The notes: generated by a model not told the origin, from the letters alone. 64,000 bases of DNA from Iodobacter sp025352645 (GCF_033446605.1 NZ_JAWQUO010000020.1:1-64000), one strand, 5' to 3'; numbered from the stretch's first letter, positions 14,919-23,004 are shown. Program-made: numbers and translations.

Positions 14919-17900
14919 TGAGCGCGGCGCGGAATTTACAACTCGAAGTCGTTTTAAAGGCCATTGATAAATTTACCGCGCCATTTAAAGGCGTGCTCAC
15001 GCAAAGTAAGGCGGTATCTAAGCAAGTTGGCGAGCTTAAAAACAAAATGAAAGACTTGGATAAAACCCAATCTAGCATTAAATCTTTCAGACAATTATCA
15101 GTAGATATGACACAGGCCTCCGGCAAGATGAAGGCCGCGCAAGAGCGAGCCGCCCTGCTAGGGGCCAGTCTCGCCGCAACAGAAAAACCCACTAAAAAAA
15201 TGCGGGCCGAATTTGAGCGCGCAAAAAAAGAGGCCGCCCAATTGGCCGAAAAACACACTCAGCTGATTACCAAGCAGCAACAGCTTGGCACCGCGTTACG
15301 TGTCGCAGGGGTGCCGATGGAGCGACTTTCACAACATCAGCGTGAACTAAGACGAGATGCAGTCAGCACAACAGCGGCCCTGCAAAGAGAACAACAGCAG
15401 CTTGAACGCCTAGGCAAGCAATCTCAGCGCATGCACGCCGCCAAAGCCTCTTATGAAAAAGGCATGAATGTACGCAATCAAATGGCGGGGGCCGGTGCCG
15501 GTATGGCCGCAGCAGGTGGTGGCGCTTTATACGGCATGAGTAAAGTATTAGGCGTCGGAATGGACTTTGACGCTCAAATGTCACGCGTGCAGGCACTGAC
15601 ACGGCAAGACAAAAACTCACCAGAACAAAAAGCTTTGCGCCAGCAAGCCCGCCAATTAGGGGCTGACACTCAATTTACCGCCACAGAAGCGGCACAAGGC
15701 CAAGGCTATTTGGCAATGGCGGGCTTTAAATCTAAAGATATCCAAGCCGCCATGCCCAGCGTTTTAGATATGGCACTGGCAGGCGGAACGGATCTGGGCC
15801 GCACCTCAGATATTGCCTCCGACATTATGAGTGGTTTTAAAATCAAATCCTCAGAAATGCAACGAGTCGCCGACGTCTTAACCCTGACTTTCACAACGTC
15901 TAATACAAACCTAGAAATGCTAGGCGAAACCATGAAGTACGTAGGGCCGATTGCCACTAAAGCCGGGATGGGGCTTGAAGAAACGGCGGCTATGGCGGGG
16001 CTGTTGGGTAATGTGGGGATTAAAGCCAGTCAAGCAGGAACCACGCTGCGTGCCATGTTAAATAGAATTGCAGCGCCCACCCGCAAAGCGGCGGCAACAA
16101 TGAAAGCGCTGAATGTGCAGTACAAAGATGCACAAGGCAATGTACGGCCTATTCCACGCCTTTTAAAAGAGGTTGCAGTAGCCACTCAAAAAATGGGGAC
16201 GGCTGATCAGCTCTCTATTTTAAGCCAAGTCTTTGGCACTGAAGCGGGCACAGGCGTGTCTGAACTCATTGAGAAGCAAGGCATTGGTGCGCTTGATGAG
16301 TACATCAAAGTGTTAGAAAACGCAAAGGGCACGGCGGCTCAGGTCGCCAAAATCATGTCAGACAATGCCAGCGGCGATGTAAAGAAATTAAGCTCGGCGT
16401 GGGAAGACCTGAATATTCAACTTTATGAAACAAACGACGGCCCCTTGCGTGGCGTCATCCAAAAAATAACCGAGGTGGTGGGTGCGGTTAAAAAATGGAC
16501 GCAAGAAAACCCAGAATTAACAGAAAAGCTAGTCAGGCTATTTGCCATCATTTCGGCAGCATTACTGGTTATGGGCGGCTTTACTTTAGCCTTGGCCGCC
16601 GCGCTGGGGCCAATGGTGATGCTGCGCTACGGGCTTAGCTTGCTGAATATCAAAATGGGCTTGGGCACACAATTAGTCAAAGCCGCCACCCTCAGCTATG
16701 GAAAATTAAGTGCCACATTGAAAGCACTGAACCAGACCAGCCCCAAAGCCATATTCCAGTCTATGACCGGATCAATGGGCCGAGCCAATACCGCCGTCAA
16801 AGGATATACCGCCTCTATTTGGCGGGCCATTCGTGCACAAGGTGCAATGGCGGCCAGTAAAGCCTCGGGGGCCATGCAATACGCACGGACTGCCGGTCTA
16901 GGTGGAATGAGCAAGGACGCGGCAAAGGGTGGGGCTAACCTTGCCGTAAAAGGGGGAAAAGGCTTACTGAATGGGGGGATAGGTCTAATCAAGCTGCCCA
17001 TTAAAGCCCTCATGCAATTTGGTCAAGCCTTGGCTTTTGTTGGCCGTCTGGCACTCACCACCCCTATCGGCTTAATCTTGACGGGCATCGCCTTAGCGGC
17101 ACTCCTCATTTACAAATATTGGGAACCCATCAAAGCCTTCTTTACTGGCCTATGGCAAGGCTTTATGGAAGGGATCGCCCCCTTAAAAGCCCTATTTGTA
17201 CAAACTTTTACGCCATTAATGGCGGCATTACAGCCGCTTATGCCGATATGGGATTGGATGGTGGGCGCTTTTAAGATGGCTTGGGAATGGGTAAGTAAGC
17301 TCTTTACCCCGATTCAATCCACGAAAGAAAGCTTAGACGGCGCAAGCAAGAGCGGGAGTGGCTTTGGTAAATTCCTCGCCAATATTGTTGTGATTGTCGC
17401 AGAAGTGCTGGCCGCCTTTATTAGCCTGCCCATTAAAATCGTGACCATTGGGATACAAATTGTTGAAGGCTTATGGCAAGGCATCGCCGGTAAGTGGGAC
17501 TGGCTAAAAGGGAAGTTCTTTGAGCTAGCCAAGATGCTACCCGAGCCAGTACAAAAGGCGCTCGATATCCACTCACCTTCCCGCGTCTTTGCCCAGATCG
17601 GGCGGCATACCGTGGCGGGTTTGGATCAAGGCTTAACCGACGGTAAAGATGCACCGCTGGCCACCATAAAGAATATCACTAGCCAAATGATAAGCGCGGC
17701 CAGCGGTTTAATCATTGGCGGCACCAGTCTGGGGGCGATGGCTGACGTCAAGCTAGATCAGCGCCCGCCCATGTCTGTACAAAGCAGCTATGCCCCCAGC
17801 CAAGCAGCGCCAATCCAGATCACGATCAACGCCGCCCCTGGCATGGACGAACAAAAGCTCGCCCAGCTCGTGGCCAGAGAGATTGCCAAAGCCGAGCGCC

Positions 17901-17944
17901 AGAAGCAGGTGCGTAGCCGTTCACGCTTAGGAGATAGCGACTAA
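14918..17944 (+). CDS. T: P2 gpT-like tail tape measure protein
   Basis: A 1008-residue tape measure protein that sets tail length. The first ~200 residues are coiled coil (repeated Lys/Gln/Ala-rich helices). A TP901-type core follows near residues 225-480 (MDFDAQMSRVQALT, TQFTATEAAQGQGYLAMAGF, GTTLRAMLNRIAAP). Several hydrophobic segments lie around residues 540-560 and 710-735. The late IHSPSRVFAQIGRH motif is also typical. The start overlaps the methyltransferase stop (TAATG). Confidence 0.93.
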   Translation: MSAARNLQLEVVLKAIDKFTAPFKGVLTQSKAVSKQVGELKNKMKDLDKTQSSIKSFRQLSVDMTQASGKMKAAQERAALLGASLAATEKPTKKMRAEFERAKKEAAQLAEKHTQLITKQQQLGTALRVAGVPMERLSQHQRELRRDAVSTTAALQREQQQLERLGKQSQRMHAAKASYEKGMNVRNQMAGAGAGMAAAGGGALYGMSKVLGVGMDFDAQMSRVQALTRQDKNSPEQKALRQQARQLGADTQFTATEAAQGQGYLAMAGFKSKDIQAAMPSVLDMALAGGTDLGRTSDIASDIMSGFKIKSSEMQRVADVLTLTFTTSNTNLEMLGETMKYVGPIATKAGMGLEETAAMAGLLGNVGIKASQAGTTLRAMLNRIAAPTRKAAATMKALNVQYKDAQGNVRPIPRLLKEVAVATQKMGTADQLSILSQVFGTEAGTGVSELIEKQGIGALDEYIKVLENAKGTAAQVAKIMSDNASGDVKKLSSAWEDLNIQLYETNDGPLRGVIQKITEVVGAVKKWTQENPELTEKLVRLFAIISAALLVMGGFTLALAAALGPMVMLRYGLSLLNIKMGLGTQLVKAATLSYGKLSATLKALNQTSPKAIFQSMTGSMGRANTAVKGYTASIWRAIRAQGAMAASKASGAMQYARTAGLGGMSKDAAKGGANLAVKGGKGLLNGGIGLIKLPIKALMQFGQALAFVGRLALTTPIGLILTGIALAALLIYKYWEPIKAFFTGLWQGFMEGIAPLKALFVQTFTPLMAALQPLMPIWDWMVGAFKMAWEWVSKLFTPIQSTKESLDGASKSGSGFGKFLANIVVIVAEVLAAFISLPIKIVTIGIQIVEGLWQGIAGKWDWLKGKFFELAKMLPEPVQKALDIHSPSRVFAQIGRHTVAGLDQGLTDGKDAPLATIKNITSQMISAASGLIIGGTSLGAMADVKLDQRPPMSVQSSYAPSQAAPIQITINAAPGMDEQKLAQLVAREIAKAERQKQVRSRSRLGDSD

Positions 17945-18351
17945 TGATGATGGTCTTAGGCATGTTTGTATTTGAGCTGGCCAGCGCGCCTTACCAAAGT
18001 TTGGAGCAATCCAAATCATGGCGGCACGCCAGCCAGACGCGTATCGGCATTGGCCCCGCCAATCAGTTCTTAGGGCCAGATGCAGAAACCATCACACTCA
18101 GCGGCACGCTGTACGAAGAACTCAACGCGGGCGAGGTTTCTTTGCTGGCACTGGAAGAAATGGCCGATACGGGAGAGGCGTATTTTTTAATTGAGGGCAC
18201 AGGCTGGATTTATGGCGAGTACGTCATCGAATCGATTAAAACCACCCGCAGCCTGTTTTACAAAGATGGCAGCGCCCGTCAAATTGAATTCAACCTAAGC
18301 CTAAAGCGGATCACTGCTGATCAGCTCGAAGAAACCATTGGGCAGCCATGA
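17944..18351 (+). CDS. U: P2 gpU-like tail protein
   Basis: A 135-residue phage tail protein U, matching P2 gpU in length and in the phrase MMVLGMFVFEL.S.PYQSL.....WRH. GpU is a small late tail protein needed for sheath/tube termination. Its first ATG overlaps the T stop, and its stop overlaps the D start (ATGA). Confidence 0.92.
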   Translation: MMMVLGMFVFELASAPYQSLEQSKSWRHASQTRIGIGPANQFLGPDAETITLSGTLYEELNAGEVSLLALEEMADTGEAYFLIEGTGWIYGEYVIESIKTTRSLFYKDGSARQIEFNLSLKRITADQLEETIGQP

Positions 18352-19409
18352 GCGAAAACCATAAAACACCGCTGTTTAAAATCATGGTCGGCGCAAAGGA
18401 TATTACTAAGCTGATCAACGATAGGCTGGTATCAATTAGCCTGACAGATAACCGAGGCTTTGAAGCGGATCAACTAGATTTAGTGCTGGACGATAGCGAC
18501 GGCCTGCTCGATATCCCGCCACGCGGTGCCATCGTTACCGTGTCGCTAGGCTGGTCGGATAGTGGCCTAGTCGATAAAGGCCAATATACGGTGGATGAAG
18601 TCGAGCACAGCGGCGCACCGGATCAGCTTACCATTCGCGCCCGTAGTGCCGATTTACGCGCTGGCCTATCCGTTAAAAAAGAAAGATCGTGGCATAAAAC
18701 CACGCTGGGGCAGATTGTAGAAACCATCAGCAAGCAAAATAAGATTGAGCACAGCATCGGCCCCAGCCTAGCCAATCAGGCCATCAGCCATATTGACCAA
18801 ACCAATGAAAGCGACGCCAGCTTCTTAAGCCGCATCGCTAAAATGTTTGATGCCATTGCCACAGTAAAAAATAGCCGCCTAATTTTTATGAAAGCGGGCC
18901 AAGCCACCACCGCCAGGGGCAAACCGCTAGGCAAAGTACAGATCACCCGCCAATCTGGCGACGGCCACCGCTTTGGTATTGCGGATCGAGGCGCGTATAG
19001 CGGCGTAAAAGCCACATGGCAAAACACCAAAACCGCCAAGAAAGAAAGCACCACGGTCAAACGCAAACCCAGAAAAAAGAAACCCGCAGGCCCAGGGCAA
19101 GGCGAAGTCATCCAAGGCGCGGACGATAACGTCAAAACATTAAGACACGTTTACGCCAGCAAAACTAATGCCGAACGCGCCGCAAAAGCCGAATGGGAAA
19201 AACTGCAACGTGGTGTAGCGCAATTCTCCTTAACGCTAGCCTATGGCCGCCCCGAGTTGTTTCCAGAACTGCCCGCCAGCGTGTCAGGCTTTAAGCCCAT
19301 CATCGACCAGCAAGACTGGATCATCACCCGTGTGGTGCATAGCTTAAGCGACAGCGGCTACACCACGGCTTTGGAGTTGGAAGTCAAAGCCAGTGAAGTG
19401 AGCGAGTAA
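18348..19409 (+). CDS. D: P2 gpD-like tail hub protein
   Basis: A 353-residue tail protein of the gpD / late-control D family (relatives of T4 gp27). Conserved landmarks are DITKLINDRLVSISLTDNRGFEADQLDLVLDD near the start and SFLSRIAKMFDAIATVK near residue 160. The last 33 codons are present a second time about 835 bp downstream as a diverged remnant. It is the last late gene; a bidirectional terminator follows. Confidence 0.94.
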   Translation: MSENHKTPLFKIMVGAKDITKLINDRLVSISLTDNRGFEADQLDLVLDDSDGLLDIPPRGAIVTVSLGWSDSGLVDKGQYTVDEVEHSGAPDQLTIRARSADLRAGLSVKKERSWHKTTLGQIVETISKQNKIEHSIGPSLANQAISHIDQTNESDASFLSRIAKMFDAIATVKNSRLIFMKAGQATTARGKPLGKVQITRQSGDGHRFGIADRGAYSGVKATWQNTKTAKKESTTVKRKPRKKKPAGPGQGEVIQGADDNVKTLRHVYASKTNAERAAKAEWEKLQRGVAQFSLTLAYGRPELFPELPASVSGFKPIIDQQDWIITRVVHSLSDSGYTTALELEVKASEVSE

Positions 19410-19410
19410 A

Positions 19411-19441
19411 CAAAAACGGCGACCATCTGGCCGCCGTTTTA
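19411..19441. terminator. Bidirectional terminator after D
   Basis: The inverted repeat AAAACGGCG (19413-19421) / CGCCGTTTT (19432-19440) has A- and T-rich flanks. It separates the end of the late operon from the convergent HigBA-like genes. Confidence 0.8.
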
Positions 19442-19455
19442 CACTTACTCTTTTA

Positions 19456-19740
19456 TCATGCAGCAGGTGTTGCATTTAATTTAATGCCCAAACCATGTAA
19501 AAGTTTCATGATCGTTTCATAGCGGGGTTTGCTCCCTGGAGCAAGCGCTTTGTATAAGCTCTCTCTGCCTAATCCTGAGTCCTTAGCAAGTTGCGTCATG
19601 CCACGGGCGCGAGCCACGTCTTTGATGGCCAGTAAAAACATGGCGGGATCAGGATCAGCAAGTGCTTCAGATAAATAAGCGCTGATAGTTTCTTCATCAT
19701 CAAGATGATCTACTACATCAAATGGGGTAAAAATAGTCAT
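19456..19740 (-). CDS. HigA-like antitoxin (HI1420/TIGR02684 type)
   Basis: A 94-residue addiction-module antidote protein. The N-terminus FTPFDVVDHLDDEETI..YL.EAL and the helix-turn-helix AKDSGLGRESLYKAL..GSKP...T..K.L..LG are the signature of the HI1420-type antitoxin. It lies just downstream of its toxin gene (3-nt gap) on the same strand, the reversed order usual for HigBA-like pairs. It should bind the toxin and repress the shared promoter. Confidence 0.88.
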   Translation of the reverse strand: MTIFTPFDVVDHLDDEETISAYLSEALADPDPAMFLLAIKDVARARGMTQLAKDSGLGRESLYKALAPGSKPRYETIMKLLHGLGIKLNATPAA

Positions 19741-19743
19741 GAT

Positions 19744-20040
19744 TTATTCCTCAAGGCTTGCGGCCATTACCTTGGCACGCTCAATGTCACGTGGTTGTGT
19801 GGACTTATCTCCACCCAGCAGCAATAAATAAATGACTGCACCACGCCGAGTAAAGTAAACACGGTAGCCAGGGCCATAATCGACCTTCATCTCAGAGACC
19901 CCACCGCCAACCGGCTCACAGTCACCAAAGTTGCCATTCGTAGCACGGCGAATACGTTGTAATATTTTGGCCTTACCTAGCTTGTCTTTCAAAGAAGCCA
20001 GCCACTTATTGAATTCATCAGAGCTGTAAAATGTGTTCAT
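19744..20040 (-). CDS. RelE/ParE-superfamily toxin (HigB-like, HI1419 type)
   Basis: A 98-residue toxin of the HI1419-type killer family. Key elements are F..WL..LKD...K..I..RI.RA..GNFGDCEPVGGGVSEMKVDYGPGYRVYF and LLLGGDKSTQ.RDI..A. Related toxins are ribosome-dependent mRNA endonucleases. I chose the ATG at 20040; a TTG at 20067 would add nine residues and cannot be excluded. The sequence just upstream, CAATTGAGTGTATTCAATTG (20041-20060), is a near-palindrome and a likely operator. Confidence 0.85.
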   Translation of the reverse strand: MNTFYSSDEFNKWLASLKDKLGKAKILQRIRRATNGNFGDCEPVGGGVSEMKVDYGPGYRVYFTRRGAVIYLLLLGGDKSTQPRDIERAKVMAASLEE

Positions 20041-20060
20041 CAATTGAGTGTATTCAATTG
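20041..20060. promoter_or_regulatory. Inverted repeat, likely HigBA operator
   Basis: CAATTGA and TTCAATTG form an inverted repeat immediately before the toxin ATG. Autoregulation by the antitoxin at such sites is the rule in this family; binding here is inferred. Confidence 0.5.
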
Positions 20061-20143
20061 GATACAAAACAGCAAGGGAAGTCGATCAATGGAAAATATA
20101 AATGCTTAAGCTTGATACTCAAACCAAGCCCCTTTTTATCATA

Positions 20144-20244
20144 AGCAAGACTGGATCATTACCCGCGTAGTGCATAGCTTAAGCGACAGCGACTACACCA
20201 CGGCTTTGGAGCTGGAAGTGAAAGCCAGTGAAGTAAACGGGTAA
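20144..20244 (+). pseudogene. Diverged remnant of the 3' end of gene D
   Basis: These 101 bp align without gaps to the last 101 bp of D (19309-19409). I count 9 mismatches, most at third codon positions, and the same TAA ends both. The encoded tail, QDWIITRVVHSLSDS.YTTALELEVKASEV, is preserved. No start or upstream part remains. The synonymous pattern means the copy came from a related, functional D gene rather than from decay of a local duplication. It marks a recombination junction between the HigBA pair and the Phd/PIN pair. Confidence 0.9.
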
Positions 20245-20285
20245 GCCTTTGTTCACTTGTACTTCGTTAACCATTAAACTAGACT

Positions 20286-20299
20286 AACTAAGCTTAGTT
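20286..20299. promoter_or_regulatory. Palindrome AACTAAGCTTAGTT, likely Phd operator
   Basis: A perfect 14-bp palindrome lies 19 nt before the Phd-like antitoxin start. Antitoxins of this family bind palindromes over their own promoter; binding here is inferred from position. Confidence 0.55.
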
Positions 20300-20317
20300 T
20301 AAAAAGATGAGGTACTT

Positions 20318-20560
20318 ATGCTAACGATCAATATGCACGAAGCGAAGACCAACTTATCCAAGCTGGTCGATCAAGCCAAAATGAGTGGGGGCTTTATTAT
20401 TGCGAAAGCCGGAAAACCGCTAGTCAAAGTCACGCCCCTTGATGCCCCGCCAACCATGCAAAGGTTAGGGTTTATGTCTGGGCAGTTTTTGGTGCCGGAT
20501 GACTTCGACACGATGGCTGCAAAAGAAATTGAGCTTTTATTCGGTGGGGCTGACGAGTGA
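20318..20560 (+). CDS. Phd/YefM-family antitoxin
   Basis: An 80-residue antitoxin. The N-terminus MLTINMHEAKTNLSKLVDQA and the I.KAGKPLVKVTPL strand are the Phd/YefM DNA-binding fold. The C-terminal part (DDFDTMAAKEIELLFGG) would wrap the toxin. AGATGAGG precedes the ATG. The toxin start GTG overlaps its stop (GTGA), so the two are translationally coupled. Confidence 0.92.
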   Translation: MLTINMHEAKTNLSKLVDQAKMSGGFIIAKAGKPLVKVTPLDAPPTMQRLGFMSGQFLVPDDFDTMAAKEIELLFGGADE

Positions 20561-20943
20561 AGTATTTGTTGGATACGCATATCCTGCTATGGGCAGCAAG
20601 CGCTCCCGAAAAACTACCTGAGAGCGCACGCGTCCTATTGAGTGATGAAAAAAACCAACTCTTCTTTAGTGCCGCGTCGTTATGGGAAATTACCATTAAA
20701 AATGGATTAGGTAGGGAAGATTTTAGAGTAAACGCACGCGTTTTACGCCGTGGCCTGCTTGATAATGGCTATCAAGAATTACCCATTTACAGCGAGCATG
20801 CCGTTTCTGTAGATAACTTGCCCGCCATTCATAAAGACCCGTTTGATCGCATCCTCATTGCTCAAGCAACAGTTGAGGGAATCACGCTCATTACGGCAGA
20901 TAGCTCTATTGCTCAATACCCAGCGCCAATACTTAAAGTTTAA
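20557..20943 (+). CDS. PIN-domain toxin (VapC-like)
   Basis: A 128-residue PIN-domain ribonuclease toxin. The acidic active-site residues are visible: YLLDTHILLW (Asp at about 5), WEITIK (Glu at about 43), HKDPFDRILIAQA (Asp near 90) and LITADSSI (Asp near 110). Members paired with Phd-type antitoxins cut tRNA, rRNA or mRNA. Start is a GTG at 20557 overlapping the antitoxin stop. The pair appears intact. Confidence 0.92.
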   Translation: MKYLLDTHILLWAASAPEKLPESARVLLSDEKNQLFFSAASLWEITIKNGLGREDFRVNARVLRRGLLDNGYQELPIYSEHAVSVDNLPAIHKDPFDRILIAQATVEGITLITADSSIAQYPAPILKV

Positions 20944-20978
20944 GTAATGACTGCAATCACTGTTGAAGCACGCCAAAT

Positions 20979-21329
20979 ATGAAGACACTAACAATCACCA
21001 TAATGGACAGCGCGGAAATCACGCGCCGCGCCATTGCTGCAATGAATGGTGAAGTTCAAGGCGAGATTGTCGCCTTCAATAGTGCAGAAGAATTGTTTGA
21101 TACTTTGGGCGGTGGCCGCTGGGCATTACTCCATGCCTTGCTTGAATCCGACAAGCTATCTGTGCGCGAGCTATCCAAAAAATTAGATCGAGAGGTCAAA
21201 GCGGTACATCGAGATGCTACAAAGCTACGCGATGCAGGGATTATTGAAGCGGGAGAGGATGGCCGAGGTCTTTACTGTGCATTCGATGCCGTACACGTTG
21301 ATGCAACGGCAGCTCGACTGGTTGCCTAA
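20979..21329 (+). CDS. Winged-helix DNA-binding protein (orphan antitoxin-like)
   Basis: A 116-residue protein. The first half has the pattern LTIT..D..EITRRAIAAMNGE.QGE...F.SAEELF. The second half is a MarR/ArsR-like helix-turn-helix: LSVRELSKKLDREVKAVHRDATKLRDAGIIE. I recognise it as the type annotated HVO_A0114-family DNA-binding protein, usually next to a small toxin gene. No such toxin is found on either side, so it looks like an orphan antitoxin or regulator. An alternative start at 21003 is possible. Confidence 0.6.
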   Translation: MKTLTITIMDSAEITRRAIAAMNGEVQGEIVAFNSAEELFDTLGGGRWALLHALLESDKLSVRELSKKLDREVKAVHRDATKLRDAGIIEAGEDGRGLYCAFDAVHVDATAARLVA

Positions 21330-21354
21330 TGGTTCAATCAAGGAAAACAACGCC

Positions 21355-21525
21355 ATGAAAAATATTGACACCACAATTCAACATATGACCCCAGTTGGTG
21401 CCAACTTGTTTGCTGAGCTTGGCTTTGCGCCGGAAGAGGCACAGCGCTATCACGCCGAATCACAGAAACAAATTGATACTGCCTTAATGCTCACAGAGCA
21501 GCTTATTACAGAGCTAGGAACATGA
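21355..21525 (+). CDS. Short fragment resembling the N-terminus of a HigA-type antitoxin
   Basis: A 56-residue frame beginning MKNIDTTIQHMTPVGANLF. The phrase LFAELGFAPEEAQRYHAES resembles the lead-in of XRE/HigA-like antitoxins (typically F..LGF...EA..L.A.S), but the helix-turn-helix that should follow is missing. The start is placed at 21355, where AAGGAAAA precedes the ATG; the longer frame from 21214 overlaps the upstream gene. It is either a degraded antitoxin or a very small free-standing protein. Confidence 0.45.
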   Translation: MKNIDTTIQHMTPVGANLFAELGFAPEEAQRYHAESQKQIDTALMLTEQLITELGT

Positions 21526-21605
21526 TCAGAAGCCATCTATGTTGGCACCTAACAAACCCGTGAAATAAGCAGGTAAAAACCAGACTAGAGCTTAAGTCAA
21601 ACCTG

Positions 21606-21623
21606 TGCTATATATGTATAGCA
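21606..21623. promoter_or_regulatory. Inverted repeat TGCTATATATGTATAGCA, likely RelB operator
   Basis: A 7-bp inverted repeat (TGCTATA / TATAGCA, 4-nt centre) lies about 20 nt before the RelB-like antitoxin start and overlaps the expected promoter. An autoregulatory operator role is inferred. Confidence 0.5.
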
Positions 21624-21643
21624 AACTCTAAAGGACGAAAGCG

Positions 21644-21868
21644 ATGTTAGCAATCAGACTGCCTGCCGAGATCGAAAGCCGCTTAGATTTTTTAGCGAAG
21701 AGTACCGGCAGAACTAAAACATTTTACGCCAAAGAGGCCATCCTCCAACATTTGGATGACTTAGAAGACCTCTATCTGGCCGAACAACGCTTAATTGCCA
21801 TACGCTCAGGGGAAAGTAAAACCTATAGCTTAGAAGAAGTGGAGCACAAACTTGGCTTGGCTGATTAA
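21644..21868 (+). CDS. RelB-like ribbon-helix-helix antitoxin
   Basis: A 74-residue protein. The N-terminal MLAIRLPAEIESRLDFLAKSTGRTKTFYAKEAIL is a ribbon-helix-helix DNA-binding fold (strand, then two helices). The tail, YSLEEVEHKLGL, is the usual toxin-binding end of RelB/StbD-type antitoxins. AAAGGACG precedes the ATG. It overlaps the toxin start by 17 nt. Confidence 0.9.
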   Translation: MLAIRLPAEIESRLDFLAKSTGRTKTFYAKEAILQHLDDLEDLYLAEQRLIAIRSGESKTYSLEEVEHKLGLAD

Positions 21869-22121
21869 ACTGGATGACGAAGCTCTAAAAGATCTGGCAA
21901 AGCTGGATAAGCAAGTCGCACGACGGATTACGGCTTTTTTACGAGAACGAGTAGCAACTCTAGATGATCCGCGCAGTATAGGTGAAGCCTTAAAAGGCTC
22001 TAAACTGGGCGAGTTCTGGAAGTATCGCGTCGGTGATTACCGGCTTATTAGCAGTATAGAAGATGGCGCACTGCGCATCCTCGTTGTGAAGATAGGCAAC
22101 CGACGTGAAGTTTACAAATAG
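21852..22121 (+). CDS. RelE/ParE-family toxin
   Basis: An 89-residue RelE-type toxin. Landmarks are W.I..DD.ALKDL.KLDK.V..RI..FL, then LKG..LGEFWKYRVGDYRLI, and the end ILVVKIGNRREVYK. RelE toxins cut mRNA in the ribosomal A site. The start is a TTG at 21852 inside the antitoxin gene, giving the usual coupled arrangement. A strong terminator follows. Confidence 0.9.
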   Translation: MAWLIKLDDEALKDLAKLDKQVARRITAFLRERVATLDDPRSIGEALKGSKLGEFWKYRVGDYRLISSIEDGALRILVVKIGNRREVYK

Positions 22122-22138
22122 CCTCTGAATAAAACCAC

Positions 22139-22170
22139 AAAGCCCCTTTTTATAAAAGGGGCTATTTTTT
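22139..22170. terminator. Strong terminator after RelBE-like pair
   Basis: The perfect 10-bp stem AGCCCCTTTT (22141-22150) / AAAAGGGGCT (22154-22163) is followed by ATTTTTTT. It ends the toxin transcript and may also stop the minus-strand gene that ends at 22181. Confidence 0.88.
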
Positions 22171-22180
22171 TGCCTGCGAC

Positions 22181-22435
22181 CTATACCGCAGAACTCGCAT
22201 TGATTGTAAGTACCAGTGAGTCAACCTTTTGCTCTGTCATGGCGGGCTTGTCCTCTGGCGAATACCGAACAGGGAGATAGTCCCTACCTGTCACCACACC
22301 CAGCGCAAAAGACAGCAATATACAGGCGACCAAGAGTAATCGGGGGGAGGCCGCATAGTGAAAATGCTTGTGCTCAATCTTTATGTTTTTAAATGCCACC
22401 ATACCCACTTCACCCAAGAATGATTGATCTTTCAT
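22181..22435 (-). CDS. Small single-pass membrane protein, unknown
   Basis: I do not recognise this gene. The frame is open from 22486, but the upstream part overlaps the repressor terminator, so the ATG at 22435 (MKDQSFLGEV) or 22408 (MVAFKNIK) is more likely. The product is about 75-84 residues with one clear membrane segment (LLLVACILLSFALGVVTG) and a short C-terminal tail. It lies directly downstream of the CI-type repressor on the same strand. It could be a lysogenic-conversion or superinfection-exclusion gene, but that is only suggested by position. Confidence 0.45.
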   Translation of the reverse strand: MKDQSFLGEVGMVAFKNIKIEHKHFHYAASPRLLLVACILLSFALGVVTGRDYLPVRYSPEDKPAMTEQKVDSLVLTINASSAV

Positions 22436-22453
22436 TTTATTTAAACCACAAAA

Positions 22454-22475
22454 AAACCCGCAAGATTGCGGGTTT
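22454..22475. terminator. Terminator downstream of the repressor
   Basis: The perfect inverted repeat AAACCCGCAA / TTGCGGGTTT with a 2-nt loop has A/T-rich flanks. It lies on the 3' side of the minus-strand repressor gene. Confidence 0.75.
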
Positions 22476-22530
22476 GATCGCTTCAACGGCAGTGCTTACG
22501 ATCAGGTAGCCGTTATTTAGCCATGCATAT

Positions 22531-23004
22531 TTAAAATTTAAAGGTTTGCTTACCTTTTACCTTCACATTACCTTCAATAACCTGCCCTACCTTACCCATG
22601 AATTTTGGATTTACGTCTTGTGTCTTCTCTGAGGTAGCCTCATCGGCAGCAGGGACGACTTGAAGCATGGCCAAGATGCCAGCTTGCACCGGCTCAGGTG
22701 CTGCACGAAAAGCAGAAATTAACTTTTGCTCAGTATCAGGCAAGTTCGCAGAGCTACGCACTCCCGTCACAATGTACTGAACATCAGCACCTAAATCAGA
22801 AAATGGCAAAAGTACCGAAACAGGGGGATTAGCTCTGCTCTTTTCATATGTATAAAGAGAGCCAACTGAGACTCCAAGCGCCTTTGCAGCCACTTCTTGA
22901 GATAAGCCTAGACGCTTTCTCTCCTCTCTCAGTCGAGCAGAAACCAAATTCATTCGATCGCTTTCTGTTGACGACCCTGAGGATGCTGTGGATAATGAAT
23001 TCAT
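22531..23004 (-). CDS. CI/C-type phage repressor (XRE helix-turn-helix)
   Basis: About 157 residues from the ATG at 23004 (MNSLSTASSG); a longer frame to 23061 exists. Residues about 20-75 form an XRE-type helix-turn-helix (LREERKRLGLSQEVAAKALGVSVGSLYTYEKSRANPPVSVL). The remainder is a Ser/Ala/Pro-rich dimerisation part without the Ser-Lys catalytic pair of self-cleaving repressors, so SOS-type autocleavage is not evident. It is divergent from the early genes, the position expected of a lysogeny repressor. Confidence 0.82.
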   Translation of the reverse strand: MNSLSTASSGSSTESDRMNLVSARLREERKRLGLSQEVAAKALGVSVGSLYTYEKSRANPPVSVLLPFSDLGADVQYIVTGVRSSANLPDTEQKLISAFRAAPEPVQAGILAMLQVVPAADEATSEKTQDVNPKFMGKVGQVIEGNVKVKGKQTFKF

